A DNA stretch of 64,000 bases from assembly GCA_964019695.1 (NCBI GenBank), contig OZ026521.1, positions 34,542,774-34,606,773 of the forward strand. The letters are read 5' to 3'. Of this stretch, positions 35,109-46,389 are shown one piece after another. Position numbers and translations under genes: made by a program. This stretch comes from Loripinus fragilis (taxonomy: Eukaryota; Mollusca; Bivalvia; Lucinida; Lucinidae). Numbering within the stretch: the stretch's first letter is position 1; each line of letters begins with the position of its first letter. The notes under the pieces are model-generated. The model did not search any database and was not told the DNA's origin. It saw nothing but the letters and a program-made list of their open reading frames with translations.

Positions 35109-35312
35109 TTATGTTTTTTGTTTGATTTGATTCTTTACGTCCTATCAACAATCTTTCAGTTATAAAGGAAAGGGTCTTCCTGGGTTGAACCAGTACTAAG
35201 CTAGGATTTATGTTCTTGCTCAAGGACACAACACAGTGACGCCGGTGAGGCTCGAACCCACGGCCCCTCGGTCTCGAGTCAAGCACTCTACCACTGAGCC
35301 ACTGCGCTCCCA
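35109..35312 (-). mobile_element. tRNA-derived SINE, minus strand
   Basis: Head on the minus strand: A box TGGCTCAGTGGTAGAGTGC (35284-35302) and B box GGGTTCGAGCC (about 35248-35258). The body contains CAGGAAGACCCTTTCC. It lies only a few bases from the preceding fold-back element. Confidence 0.72.
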
Positions 35313-35439
35313 TTAAGGATTATGTGAAATGTCTGATCACCGGAAACTTTGCTGGGATAGATGATTAATTTTTAGGCACTATACAGGATGACTGTAAGGC
35401 AGGTGTAAATGAAAAATGTCACTAAGCAATGCTTATTAG

Positions 35440-36863
35440 ATACCCCCTGCACAGTAAGGGTCAGTGAAAAAACTTGGCAAGTGATAGTTCAAACCAGCAG
35501 ACCCTAGTTTTGAAAAAAAAAGATTTCAGTAGAATCTGTGAAAACAAGAAAAGTAGAATATGTGCAAATGATCTTTAAGCTTGCAATCTGGAACATTTGT
35601 TAAGATCAAATACACAAAATTATTCACACCTGAAAGCTCTATATGTCAAAGCTTATACCGAAAAAATAGTCAAAGTTCTCATAGATGTCATTTTATCAAA
35701 AATTATTTTTTCCAAACCAAACTCCTTCATGCATATGTTCAATGTGTCTATATTGTAAAGGCAACATATCAAACAGCTCCATCAAAAACTGTGGTAGGAG
35801 TTGATCGGCCCATGAAGGCACCATCAATGCATATACAAAAGCCTTGTTAGGGGAAAATTGTCTAAGTTCTAACAGCTGTCATCTTGTCAGAAATTATTAT
35901 TTCCAAATCAAACTCCTTCATGCATATGTTCAATATGTCTATATTGTAGTGGCAAAGCATAAAATTGCTCCATCAAAAGCTGTGGTTGGAGTTGATCAGC
36001 CCATAAAGGCACTATCCATGCATATACAAAAGCCATATAAGTGAAAAATTGTCAGTTCTCACAGCTGTCATTTTGTCAAAAATTATTTTTTCTGAACCAA
36101 ACTCCTTCATGCATATGTTCAATGTGTCTATATTGAATGGACAAAGTATCAAATTGCTCCATCACAAGCTGTGGTAGAAGTTGATCGGCCCATGAAGGCA
36201 CCATCTATGCATATACAAAAGCCTTGTTAGGGGAAAATTGTCTAAGTTCTCACAGCTGTCATTTTCTCAAAAATTATTTTTTCTAAACCAAACTCCTTCA
36301 TGCATATGTTCAATGTGTTAACATTGTATAGGCAAAGTATCAAATTGTTCCATCAAAATCTGTGGTAGGAGTTGATCGGCCCATGAAGGCACCATCTACG
36401 CATATACAAAAGCCTTATTAGGTAAAAATTGTCTAAGTTCCCACAGCTGTCATTTTGTCAGAAATTATTTTTTCTGAACCAAACTCCTTCATGCATATGT
36501 TCAATGTGTTAACATTGTATAGGCAAAGTATCAAACTGTTCCATCAAAAGCTGTGGTAGGAGTTGATTGGCCCGTGTATGGCCCATAATAGCATAAGCAT
36601 AAAGCCCTATACAAAAAGCCATTTAGAACTACAAAGGGAAATAACTCTAATAGAATTGGCCCCTAGCCCTTACTTTTTTGTTTAAAGTATTTGTCTTGCA
36701 TATATGGACATGTTTGCAAGGTTTGATGAAATTCCAGCCATTACTCTTCAAGATATTAAAGAAACAAAGCGTTACGGACGGACGGACGGACGCATGGACG
36801 GACGCACGCACGGACAACGTGAAAACAGTATACCCACCACAAACAAAGTTTGCGGGGGGGTAT
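35440..36863. mobile_element. Family C element, copy 1
   Basis: Left end ATACCCCCTGCACAGTAAGG, right end TGCGGGGGGGTAT (36851-36863), an inverted terminal repeat. The core is five tandem units of ~190 bp, with CTCCTTCATGCATATGTTCA near 35722, 35912, 36102, 36292 and 36484. Units also carry GTGGTAGGAGTTGATCGGCC. A GACGGACGGACGCATGG module (36776-36820) lies just before the right end. A second copy with more units is at 54630-56297. Open frames across the units are fortuitous. Confidence 0.7.
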
Positions 36864-36899
36864 AAAAAATAAAAGCCATAATTATGAAAGTAGTTTTAA

Positions 36900-37141
36900 C
36901 CCTTTTCATTCTGATGGATTATTCCATACATATTGATACAATAAGTTTGGAGTTGTCCATTTTGTATTTTAAGGGGTAGACAGTCAAAATTTCTATAAAA
37001 TGATGCATTTCTGTCCCTGGATTGTTTTTATCTCAGCAAACTGAGTGCAGACCCTGATGAGATGCCGCATTATGCAGCATTTCATCTGGGTCTTCACTGT
37101 TTGTGAAAGTACCTGTTTATCGGCATCCAGAATGAAAAGGG
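36900..37141. mobile_element. piggyBac-like MITE (TTAA target), well preserved
   Basis: Perfect TTAA at 36896-36899 and 37142-37145; ends CCCTTTTCATTCTG and CAGAATGAAAAGGG match over 14 bp. The interior has the hairpin GATGCCGCAT/ATGCAGCATTTCATC. TTAA targets with CCC/GGG ends define piggyBac-type elements. Confidence 0.75.
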
Positions 37142-37568
37142 TTAAAGCATCATGAAATTATTTTAAGTTTTGCCACAAACACATAAAAATATGAAATTTA
37201 TCTACAGGTATGGAATACATGAATGTAATATCTTTTTATCAATCAGCTTTTGAATCCAGTAGTCAATGCTAATATGCCAAGTCACATCTAAAAGCAGTCA
37301 TTTCATTTTCATTTATCAATAAATACAGATTTTAGGGGTCTTAAGATTTTGTGCTGTGCACAGTTTGAATAAACTAAATGCAATCCTAATGCACTTGCTT
37401 TAATAATGTGACATCAGATTGGATAACGTAAAAAATTTGCAACAATATATCCTGTGGTATACTGTTAAAACTTCATTAATTACGTCGCATGCTATTGGAT
37501 GACGTGTGGCTTTATGGGACTTACAATGCTCCAATTTGAGGCGGAACCGCAGATGTACATTAGAATAG

Positions 37569-37708
37569 AATTGATAACCATATTCAAAGCTTTCATTTAG
37601 GGAGGTATATCTACAGATATACGATGGGAAATCACGTAAAACTAAATTATTTTCGACCGTGTATCCGATGATATACCTCCCAAAATGAAAATTTTGAATA
37701 CAGTTATC
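37569..37708. mobile_element. Inverted-repeat element
   Basis: GATAACCATATTCAAAGCTT and GGGAGGTATATC on the left are mirrored by GATATACCTCCC and AAAATTTTGAATACAGTTATC on the right. Small fold-back element without coding capacity. Confidence 0.5.
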
Positions 37709-38095
37709 CCCTTATTAATTAACCTGTACAATGCTATGCTTCTCTGAACCCCTCCAATCAGAATACGTACATTCAGTGAGAAGGGGCCAAAATTTGGTCT
37801 GATTCCTGCACTAATTTCAAACTTAGTGTGTACATACAGTGAAGACTCTATTGAAACTGTGCCAATGCTCAGGTTCATCTGAATCTTCACTGAATCTTCA
37901 CCGATTTACTTGGTTTGAGAATGAAAACCTTATGGGTAGCTTGTATGATGTTGGTATACTCTTTGGACGCATCTCATAGAGATACTTTCAATAAGTAAGG
38001 TTTTATTCATGAATAAAATGTATTGCTGTTTTCCTGCTGAAAGAACCCCCCACCTTTTTTATATTATCAACAAGAAATGTCACAAACACTCACGA

Positions 38096-39646
38096 ATGCC
38101 CCCAAAGGAATTGGTCTAGCATAAGACACATTTGAGGAAAGTTAGCTGTAATATAGCATGAAAAACCTAGAAATGAGGCCAGAAGTCAATGTCAAGGTCA
38201 AAGTGACTCAAAATGGTATGCACCACTCCGCCATCCCAAGAGGTATCACCACCCCAAATTTGGGAATCCTACATCAAATAATATAGGAGATATGCTCTGG
38301 ACACAATAATTCTTGAAAACTAGGTCAGAGGTCAAGGTCACAGTGACCCAAAAATGGTTTGTGACACTCCGGCATCCCAAGATAAATTTACATACCGAAT
38401 TTGGAATTCTTATTTCAAAGAATATAGGAGACATGCACCAGTTTCTAGAAACTAGGTCAGAGGTCAAGTTCAAGGTCACAGTGACTTAATTATGGTACGC
38501 GACACTTTGTCATCTCAAGATGCATCCACACACCAAATTTGAGATTCCTACCTCAAATAATATAAGAGATATGCTCTGGACATGATTATTCTAAAAACTA
38601 AGTCAGAGGTCAAGGTCACAATGACCTGAAAATGGTACATGACACTCTGCTATCCCAGGATGTATCCACACACCAAATTTGGAATTTCTAACTCAAAGAA
38701 CATAAGAGATATGCCAGGGACACAATAATTCTTAAAACTAGGTCAGAGGTCAAGGTCACAGTGACCCAAAAATGGTATGTGTCACCCCATCATCCAAAGA
38801 TGCATTTACACCAAATTTGGAATTCCTATCTCAAAGAATATAGGAGATATGCATCAGACTCAATGCAGTTTCTATAAACTAGGTCAGAGGTCAAGTTCAA
38901 GGTCACAGTGACCCAATTTTTGTACTCGACACTTTGTCATCCCAAGATGCATCCACAAATCAAATTTGAGATTCCTACCTCAAATAATATAAGAGATATG
39001 CTACAGACACGATTATTCTAAAAACTAGGTCAGAGGTCAAGGTCACAGTGACCTGAAAATGGTACATGACCCTCCGCTATCCCAAGATGCATCCACATAC
39101 CAAATTTGGAATCCCTTACTCAAAGAATATAAGAGATATGCTCGGGACACAATAATTCTTAAAACTAGGTCAGAGGTCAAGGTCACAGTGACCCAAAAAT
39201 GGCATGCGAAACCCCGTCATCCAAAGATGCATTTACACATCAAAATTGGAATGCCTATCTCAAAGAATATAGGAGTTAGCACCAGACTCAATACAGTTTC
39301 TATAAACTAGGTCAGAGGTCAAGTTCAAGGTCACAGTGACCCAATTTTGGTACGCGACACTTCGTCATCCCGAGATGCATCCACACACCAATTTTGAGAT
39401 TCCTACCTCAAATAATATAAGAGATATGCTCCGGACACGATTATTCTAAAAACTAGGTCAGAGGTCAAGGTCACAATGACCCGAAAATGGTACGCGACAC
39501 TCCGCCATCCCAAGATGTATCCACTAACCAAATTTGGAATTCCTACCTCAAAGAATATAGGAGATATGGACGGGACACGAAAGGGGGACGGACGGACAGA
39601 GGGACAGTGCGATTACTATATGCTTCCCAAAGTTCCTTTGGGGACA
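38096..39646. mobile_element. Family B element: ~140 bp tandem units, each with a palindromic GGTCA repeat
   Basis: Ends ATGCCCCCAAAGGAA (38096) and AGTTCCTTTGGGGACAT (39631-39646) are inverted repeats. The core is about ten units of 138-148 bp built from TAGGTCAGAGGTCAAG, GGTCACAGTGACC, CCAAATTTGGAATTCCTA and GAATATAGGAGATATGC. The unit array ends in GGGGGACGGACGGACAGAGG, the shared subterminal module. No coding frame. I infer a non-autonomous DNA element carrying its own satellite. Confidence 0.7.
38336..39481. promoter_or_regulatory. Array of perfect GGTCAnnnTGACC palindromes (ERE-like)
   Basis: GGTCACAGTGACC occurs at 38336-38348, 38754-38766, 38901-38913, 39041-39053, 39181-39193 and 39329-39341. 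GGTCACAATGACC occurs at 38614-38626 and 39469-39481; a one-mismatch copy is at 38474. This 13-mer is the classical vitellogenin oestrogen response element core. Directly upstream in each unit are AGGTCA half sites spaced by one base (DR1-like) and TCAAGGTCA (ERR/NR5A-type). The motif is seen; receptor binding is only a possibility, as the sequence may be conserved for element reasons. Confidence 0.55.
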
Positions 39647-39682
39647 TAAAAATGTGATTAAGTCCACACAATCAATATTATA

Positions 39683-39873
39683 CAGTAAAACCTGTGTAAA
39701 ACAGCCACTCTCAAACAGACCGAAAATTGGTTTTCAAGACCAATTATCGCTTAATAAAGGTCAAAAGTATTGCAGAATGTAAGGGGAGCATTCTCTAATA
39801 CTTTTGACCTCCATTTGTCATTAAGATCTTTGTTTTATCTATTTTGAGTGGCCACTTTACACAGGTTTTACTG
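39683..39873. mobile_element. Mariner-like MITE
   Basis: TA-CAGTAAAACCTGTG ... CACAGGTTTTACTG-TA, with the TA pair at 39681-39682 and 39874-39875. The central hairpin is damaged here (left arm GTATTGCAGAATG, right arm CATTCTCTAATAC). Confidence 0.7.
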
Positions 39874-40329
39874 TACATGTCATTTCAAGGGACCAGCCTG
39901 CCATACAAATTGAGCATCTATGGCATAGTTGGTAATAATCCACTTAATTTATCTTGCAAACAATGGTCACTTGTTCAATCACCATATCAACCAATTTATC
40001 CAACTAGGCTTTAACATGTGTCTCTATATGACCTGTCATGCCCATTTATGGGACTTTCAACACAAACACACACACATTTACTGCACAACACAATTCAGTT
40101 TCACTCCAATGGTCCCTTGTGTAAATTAAAGTTCACACTTTAACAGCAGTTTTCTGGTTTTGATTGCTATCATGTACTATCTATCAGTCAGCTTAGCTAG
40201 GTAATCGTAGTCAAATACTATCTATCCATCAGCTTAGGTTATCTGAAAATAATGAGGAAAGAAAATATTACAAATTAAAGACCTTTACTTACAAGTCATG
40301 AAGTAAAACCATTACCCTGCCTGCCAGGG

Positions 40330-40560
40330 CCTGGACACGACAAAACCTATTTCAGACAAAGTGAGACTCAAACCAGTTACATCAGCTACAGAGACTAGCT
40401 AAAAAATTGAAATTTCGTCTATAGCAAGTTTAGATATGATACTTTCCAAAAAATGAATAACAAAGGCACTGATAAGACTGCGCAGATGTGCAGGCTGGTC
40501 TGTGCCTTTGTTGTTTGCAAACCCTGAAGACCTGTTTTCTTGCGTCCAGGCTCACAGTAT
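40330..40560. repeat. Dispersed repeat G, copy 1
   Basis: Shares AGACAAAGTGAGACTCAAAC, AGCAAGTTTAGATATGATAC and AACAAAGGCACTGAT... with 46390-46560 and 52410-52660. Contains an imperfect inverted pair around GTGCAGGCTGGTC. Boundaries approximate. Confidence 0.55.
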
Positions 40561-41537
40561 GTTTTTTCTTATATTATTTCTGATACCAAATCAAGCCTTC
40601 AATGTGTTTTATCTATTAATACAATACAGTACAAATAATACCTAATGCACAAAAAATCTGATTCTTTGCGAGTTCATTTTTAAACACCCAAATATGCATA
40701 TTTAAGTTTACTTGAACTGCTTTTAGATCCAAGGTTAAATGTTTATTCTAAAAATACTAAAATTTTAAGCTAAACATATGACTAATTCGCATACAACATC
40801 AACTTGAAGTCTTATTTGCACCAAAAATGAAAAACTTAAAGAAAATGGAAAATGGCTGTCATTTCATACCTGGTAGAGTCATATGTTCCTATTCCTTGTA
40901 TCCAATGTAACTTTATGTTGTTCAAGAGTTTCAACAGACCTATTATATAGAAGTGGTCTGCTTTTGAAATGGAAGAGTGCCATTTAAAAGGTTGGAACAT
41001 GGCCATTTACACATTTTTAAAGAAACCAATCCCCACACCCCCCTCACCCCCATTTTTCATGATTTTTGAAATTTGAACAGTTTAATGCACTTTCTTATGA
41101 AAACACCTTCCTAGCCTGTTTTGAAAATAACTATATCCTGTACACTTCTTAATGTAATTTTTTGGAACAAGCATAATTCATGCAATTTTTAAAATCAGTG
41201 TCATAACTGCAGCCATGATATAAAGTTTTTTATGGGTAATATTGGAGAAAACAAAATTCTTGAAAATCATCTGCTGGCATACAATTCACATGAAACTCTT
41301 ATTTGATTTCTTGAATAATCTACAAAATTTACAAAATGTTATAATTTGCTGCAAAGTTAGAAGGGGTAAAACACAAACATTACAATTTAGGTTAGTAATT
41401 TCAATAATCGCATGCAATACATAAGAAAGGTCTTGTCAACAGAGAATCTGATTTTAATGCATGTGAAAAGCTTCAGTATTCAGTATAGTAATTATCCTAT
41501 CTAGTCAGAAATCAACAAAAAAACCTGATTTGATTTC
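40561..41537. other. Non-coding stretch without recognisable gene
   Basis: AT-rich, no supported exon, tRNA-like segment or element ends. Confidence 0.5.
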
Positions 41538-41541
41538 TTAA

Positions 41542-41782
41542 CCCTTTGTATACTAATGGATTATTCCTTCTGGTTTGATACAATAAAGTTGGGATATCCC
41601 ATTGTATATATCTAGGGCTATCAGGTTATAATAAAAAAAAATATTGTATTCTTTTGTCTGAAGATCTTTTTTACCTTTACAAACAGTGTAGAACCTGATG
41701 AAATGCAGCATTATTCTGCATTTCATATGGGTCTTCACTGTTTGCAAAAGTACTCATTTAGGGGTTTCCCAAATATAAAGGG
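41542..41782. mobile_element. piggyBac-like MITE (TTAA target)
   Basis: TTAA at 41538-41541 and 41783-41786; ends CCCTTTGTAT and ATATAAAGGG. The interior hairpin GATGAAATGCAGCAT/CTGCATTTCATATG resembles that of the 36900 copy. Confidence 0.7.
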
Positions 41783-41867
41783 TTAATGATGGTTATTTCA
41801 ATAAGCCATGAGATGCATGCATGAAAAATTTTCATCAATCTGTCTGTAGTCAGATAAAGTTTGAAAT

Positions 41868-42205
41868 AAATAGAGGATCTTACATAAGTGCTCATGTATT
41901 ATCAAATTTATTAAGCAAGTTGAGGAAAACTGATAAAATGCAAGGCTTGCCAAGCATTTTACACTTGTTTGTAATTAGTTCGATAAATTCAATAATACAG
42001 GAGTCTATTTATCATATGACACTTAAAACTACTTTCAGTTCAAGTTTTTTGGCATGAAAATGCTAAGACTTTGACATATACGCAATGTTGTTATAGCCGT
42101 CATTACATAATGTTACTTAACATGTAAAACACTAGTGGTTTATTGATTTTATTACATTACTTTATATATCACTCCCACAATGTGACATCTTGTGATAAAC
42201 AGATT
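41868..42205. repeat. Dispersed ~340 bp repeat, copy 2
   Basis: Same block order and orientation as 27720-28095: AGAGGATCTTACATAAGTGC, TTTATCATATGACAC, ACGCAATGTTGTTATAGCCG, CACTAGTGGTTTATTGATTT. Confidence 0.6.
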
Positions 42206-42379
42206 GAAAACCCTTTTTACTCTTAGACTATTGAAATATTTTGATTACTTGAAACTACATGTACATGCAATAATTTTGTTGGAAAGCTGTTTCAATAATT
42301 AGACTGAAAACAGTTTAAATCTATCTTAAAATAAGTACACAGGTTTAGATAGTCAAAAATTTTGAGTGTAAAATTGTAA

Positions 42380-42455
42380 ATATTTTCTTACCCATCTGTT
42401 TTAACATATGTTTTGAGTACCCACAACATATGTTTTGGTTGAGAAATAAGAAAAA
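42380..42455. mobile_element. Palindromic MITE lacking its central hairpin
   Basis: Outer parts TTTTCTTACCCATCTG and ATATGTTTTGGTTGAGAAAT match 53205-53312. Between them only ACATATGTTTTGAGTACCC and ACAACATATG remain, without the ~50 bp central stem-loop of the other copies. This looks like a deletion derivative, or the ancestral state before the hairpin was gained. Confidence 0.5.
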
Positions 42456-42909
42456 TAGTTTTTTGTTACACACTTTTATCTAAAGGCCTGAAATAATAAT
42501 TACCATATATTTATTCGACAACATGTGATTTTCCTTTTCTTTAAACTATTTGCTAAGAGAAACACAATGCACCCAAGGAGTATCTAAGATATCCAGGAAT
42601 ATATGTACTGAGGGACTTTAGAAACGCACCATTATACATTCATTGTTTTTTTTTGACAATTCTGATTCAATGATGTTTCCTTTATCTTTTTCTATCCCCT
42701 TACAAAATGGACAATTATTTGCCATAATTTCTATTTGCTCATGCTGTTCATTCTAACGTAACACTGACATTAGTGTTTTTCAATAATTGTCGTCTGAGTC
42801 CTGACAAATGTGAGTTTAATTCAATTCAAAATTAATCCTTTTGAACAAGTAGCCAGATGTCTTACCCAATGGAAAAACACAAACGGTTTCGGAAATAATC
42901 GTTTAATTA

Positions 42910-43485
42910 GGCCAAAAAAAATTAATCATTAGATTCTCAAGCACTTTTTGAAAAAAACAGACGCGGGAGGCAGGTTTTTTATTTTATTTTTTATTTCCTC
43001 AAAAACAGATGCGGGACGCAGGTTTGTTGTTTTATTTCCTCACAAACAGACGAGGCATGTATTTACATGAGCTGATAAACTCTCTGACAATGTTCCATGG
43101 GAGGTGTACAACATGTACGGCCCCTGGTGATATTTGGACCGATACAAGAGCCACGTTGGACATTAAATCAGATGATTTTCTTGAAAAACAGCCATTCACA
43201 ACTTCACGATGGAAGACGCCATTATAAAGAAACATGCGACGCTTGTATACCTACACTAAACCACATAAAAAAATCAATACCAAGCGCCTACTCGATTTTC
43301 AGAAGATCGGGTAAATGTATGAGGAATATTAAATATTGGACGAACACGGACGAAACGAAATAACAAATTTTTTTAATGCGGAATTTTTCGTTTTTTCTTT
43401 TTTTTGGCTTAAAAAATCGGTGATGCGGGGACTTTGAGGACAATGCGGCGGTGCTTGAGAATCTAATATATTTTTTTTCTTGGCC
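42910..43485. mobile_element. PIF/Harbinger-like (Tourist-type) MITE
   Basis: Terminal inverted repeats of about 35 bp: GGCCAA, an A-run, then ATTAGATTCTCAAGCAC on the left; GTGCTTGAGAATCTAAT, a T-run and TTGGCC on the right. They are flanked by 3-bp TTA duplications (42907-42909 and 43486-43488). GGC ends with a TTA/TAA duplication are characteristic of PIF/Harbinger. The interior has a ~50 bp direct duplication (CAGACGCGGGAGGCAGG / CAGATGCGGGACGCAGG) and no transposase. Confidence 0.75.
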
Positions 43486-43506
43486 TTACAGTCCCAGGCC
43501 CAGCGT

Positions 43507-43640
43507 TTCTTTTTTTTTTTTTCTTTCTATTGATACTGGCTCGATCAAATTTTGATCATTACGCCAGGGAGTGCAATTTTGGAATTTTGAAGAAAAAACA
43601 AAAACAAAACAAAAAAACAAAACAAAAAAACAAAAAAATC
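43507..43640. repeat. T-rich and (CAAAAAA)n low-complexity tracts
   Basis: A T-run at 43507-43523 and CAAAA/CAAAAAAA repeats at 43588-43638. They lie downstream (minus sense) of the reverse transcriptase remnant and could be its A-rich tail region; I could not find a target-site duplication. Confidence 0.5.
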
Positions 43641-43658
43641 TTTCGGCTGTGTTTTTAA

Positions 43659-44522
43659 CTAAATGAGGAGTGCCCTAAACTCCTCAGCAGTCTGGGAATT
43701 GACCGCCGAAGGAGAAAGACTATTCCACTGTGGTATAGTCCGGGGGAAAAAAGAGTTCTTCAGGGCATCACTGTATGTCTGGTATCTACAATATTGGGCA
43801 CTGTGTGATGACCTGGTAGATTTCAAACTGCGAGCAGGGGTCAGGTACTTGTCTTTTTCTATAGACACAGCACCAGAATGTATCTTATGAAAGAGAAGCA
43901 GGGAGGACTGATCCCTACGGGCCTCAAGAGATGGCCACTCAAGCTCATCAAGCATCTCGCCGACACTACTTGTGTTACGCCATCTCCTGCAGGTCCAACG
44001 GGCTGCTGTCCTCTGAACTTTCTCTATCTGATTAATCTGAAGTTTTGAGTAAGGGCTCCAAATGGGTGCTGCATACTCTAGTTTAGGCCGAACCAAAGTT
44101 TTGTATGCAACTTCCTTTGTACTCCGAGGTGCAAAAGCCAAATTCCTGCGAAGGAAACCAAGTGTCTTAGTTGCTTTGGAAGAAATTTCTGAAATGTGTT
44201 GACCCCAATCCATATTATCAGAGATAGTTATGCCAAGGTATTTTGCTGACTGAACGTTTTCCAAAGTTTGGTTGTGAAGGGAGTAGTCAAAGAGAATCTG
44301 TTTGTGATGCTGATGCCGAGTCACTCTCATAGAGTGACATTTGGCTACATTGAACTTCATTTGCCAATCGGCTTCCCATTGTCCTAAGCTAGTGAGGTCT
44401 TCCTGCAGTATAAAACAGTCTTGAATCGAATGAATGTTTCTATACAGGACACAGTCGTCCGCGAACAGGCGAACAGAAGACCTGATGTTATCCGGCAGGT
44501 CGTTTATAAAAATAAGGAACAT
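43659..44522 (-). mobile_element. 5'-truncated non-LTR retrotransposon, reverse transcriptase C-terminal part
   Basis: An uninterrupted 287-codon minus-strand frame ends at TAG (43659-43661). It starts with FLIFINDLP, the motif that follows the conserved glycine-rich palm segment. The catalytic LFADDCVLY box (F/YADD) comes about 20 residues in, then the KYLGI motif, and a thumb/C-terminal region with RPKLEYAAPIWSPY. This is the tail of a jockey/CR1-like LINE reverse transcriptase. The fingers, the endonuclease and ORF1 are missing: homology stops at about 44521, typical of 5' truncation during target-primed reverse transcription. The surviving frame has no stops, so insertion was probably fairly recent; alone it cannot be active. 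Exact clade was not resolved. The internal ATG at 44520-44522 is simply the first Met codon, not a true start. Confidence 0.88.
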
Positions 44523-45580
44523 ATGTCAGCAAATGGTCAGTCTTATTTTTCAAACTGTGATAACAGGCGGATGATGTTTGCACATGCTGGGATACTTTTG
44601 TCTTTTATGCAACTAATTGAAGAGTATCTGGTGGCACTGAAAGATTTTGATTATTCCTGTTCCTTAGGATATATAAACGGCCAATTACATCAAATGGTAA
44701 ATGACGTCATTTAGATGGAACGATTCCAAAAGCCTTTAGTTTCATGATATGATTTTTTCTTCACTTTTGCTTTCGAGGACAAACATCAGTTCAAAAACAT
44801 TTTTTGTGCTCATTATGGAAGCTAGGTATTGGTACACTGTGACTTTTTGAATTAGGGTTGTCTCAGAATTATCGCAACGTCACGGCAACCATAAACCACA
44901 GCGTTTCAATTTTCTTAATGAATACAAGCTAAATGATGAGACTTGTCAATTTTATTTTTCATATAATTAAAATATAATATGTTGACAATAAATAAGCATT
45001 TTAGCAGGTGGTGCATTTCTAAAGTCCTTCAGTATATATGAGCTTGCTCATGAGATATGGTATTCATCACATAGGCAATAAAAGAAAACTCGGATGAGCC
45101 TGTGCATATGTACACTCTCGCAAGAGTCATCACTGTTAGTTCACAAAAAGTGTGGAAGTAGATGAAGACTCACACCAAAAGTTAGACCTCTAGCCTTACT
45201 AGATAGGCAAGCATAAACAAAATATTTAAAGTATATCATTGCATAAAAAGCTGTGTCGCACACTATTACCAGCCATATTTTAACCGGCTAAAACCCATGT
45301 ATTAATCAGGCAATCCACATATTTTTGATTCAAGGCTTTTGTACTTAATCATACCCATTCTCGGCTGTCACAAAAATTGACATTATCAACAGTAACGTGC
45401 ATAGGAATGAATGTAATTTAGTGACCTTCTGATGACATAAGTCTTTGCTCTGGGACATGCATTTTCAAAACCTACGAATCCTTCATACTTTTGCACGCCA
45501 TAATAATAATACAAAAATGAACTTTTCGAAGCGTTTTTCTAAAGTTTTCAAGTGACAAAATGACTTTATGCAATAATAAT
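44523..45580. other. Non-coding stretch without recognisable gene
   Basis: No element ends or exon signals recognised. Confidence 0.45.
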
Positions 45581-45581
45581 G

Positions 45582-45722
45582 ATCAAACATGTTTTTTTGA
45601 TGCATTAACATCTGCTAGACCCCTCTTGGAATGTTAAAACCCTCGACTTTTAGGCTCGGATTTCAAAATCACCCTCGGGGTCCAGCAGATGTTAATTAAT
45701 GCATAGAAAAACATATTTGATC
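45582..45722. mobile_element. Inverted-repeat element
   Basis: GATCAAACATGTTTTT and GATGCATTAACATCTGCTAG..CCCC on the left are matched by GGGGTCCAGCAGATG, TTAATTAATGCAT and AAAAACATATTTGATC on the right. The ~35 bp arms enclose about 60 bp. Confidence 0.6.
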
Positions 45723-45780
45723 CCTATATGCAAAAACAACCATTTTCTTATGGGCTGATTTGTTAATTACATGTAATTGA

Positions 45781-45988
45781 CCCATTTAAGTCAAATGCAC
45801 TTTCCTACCCTTATCAGTAGAATGTGCCCATTTTAAATTTCAGGGGTGTCAGGTGGTATTTTTCTCTCTTTTCTCAGATTTTAATAGAATCAGTGAAAGT
45901 CCTGATCAGATGCTGCATCATCCAGCGTCTGATCTGGGTCTGCACTAATTGCCTATGTCCCATATAAAGGATGCTAGGCTTATAAGGG
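45781..45988. mobile_element. piggyBac-like MITE, left target decayed
   Basis: The right end AAGGG-TTAA (TTAA 45989-45992) is intact; the left reads TTGA-CCCATTTAAG. The right half, with CTGATCAGATGCTGCAT and TAAAGGATGCTAGGCTTAT, closely matches the copy at 54164-54383. Confidence 0.6.
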
Positions 45989-46048
45989 TTAAAGCCCATA
46001 ACATCAAAAAGATGAGAAGCACATATACCGATAAACACAAAAGCATTA

Positions 46049-46255
46049 CAGTAAAACCTGTGTAAAACAGCCACTCAAAAATAGACAAAAACAAATATCT
46101 TAATGACAAATGGTAGCTTAACGAAGGTCAAAAGTATTGCAGAATGCTCTCCTTGGAGCATTCTGCAATACTTTTGACCTGCATTAATCGATAATTGGTG
46201 TTGAAAACCAATTTTCGGTCTTTTTAAGAGTGGCCGTTTTACACAGGTTTTACTG
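46049..46255. mobile_element. Mariner-like MITE, best-preserved copy
   Basis: TA at 46047-46048 and 46256-46257. The ends CAGTAAAACCTGTGTAAAAC and GTTTTACACAGGTTTTACTG are perfectly inverted over 20 bp. The inner stem has GTATTGCAGAATGCTC arms. Confidence 0.8.
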
Positions 46256-46389
46256 TACATTACTTATGCCATAACACAAGAAAGCTTGCTTTTGAATATA
46301 CACAGACAATGAAGTCCCACATTAGTCTTTGCACCAATACATGGTTTTCTGATTATGAATTTTTCCAATAAGAAATGGGCCTTGTCACG

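Noticed and set aside
35581..36044. Repeated frames of 89 and 66 codons with similar peptides
   Set aside because: Their similarity comes from the ~190 bp non-coding units of the family C element, and other units of the same array break the frame.
39059..39310. 83-codon frame in the family B array
   Set aside because: It spans two tandem units and is not open in the other units.
43009..43363. Two overlapping plus-strand frames of 72 and 88 codons
   Set aside because: Both lie inside the Harbinger-like MITE and resemble no transposase.
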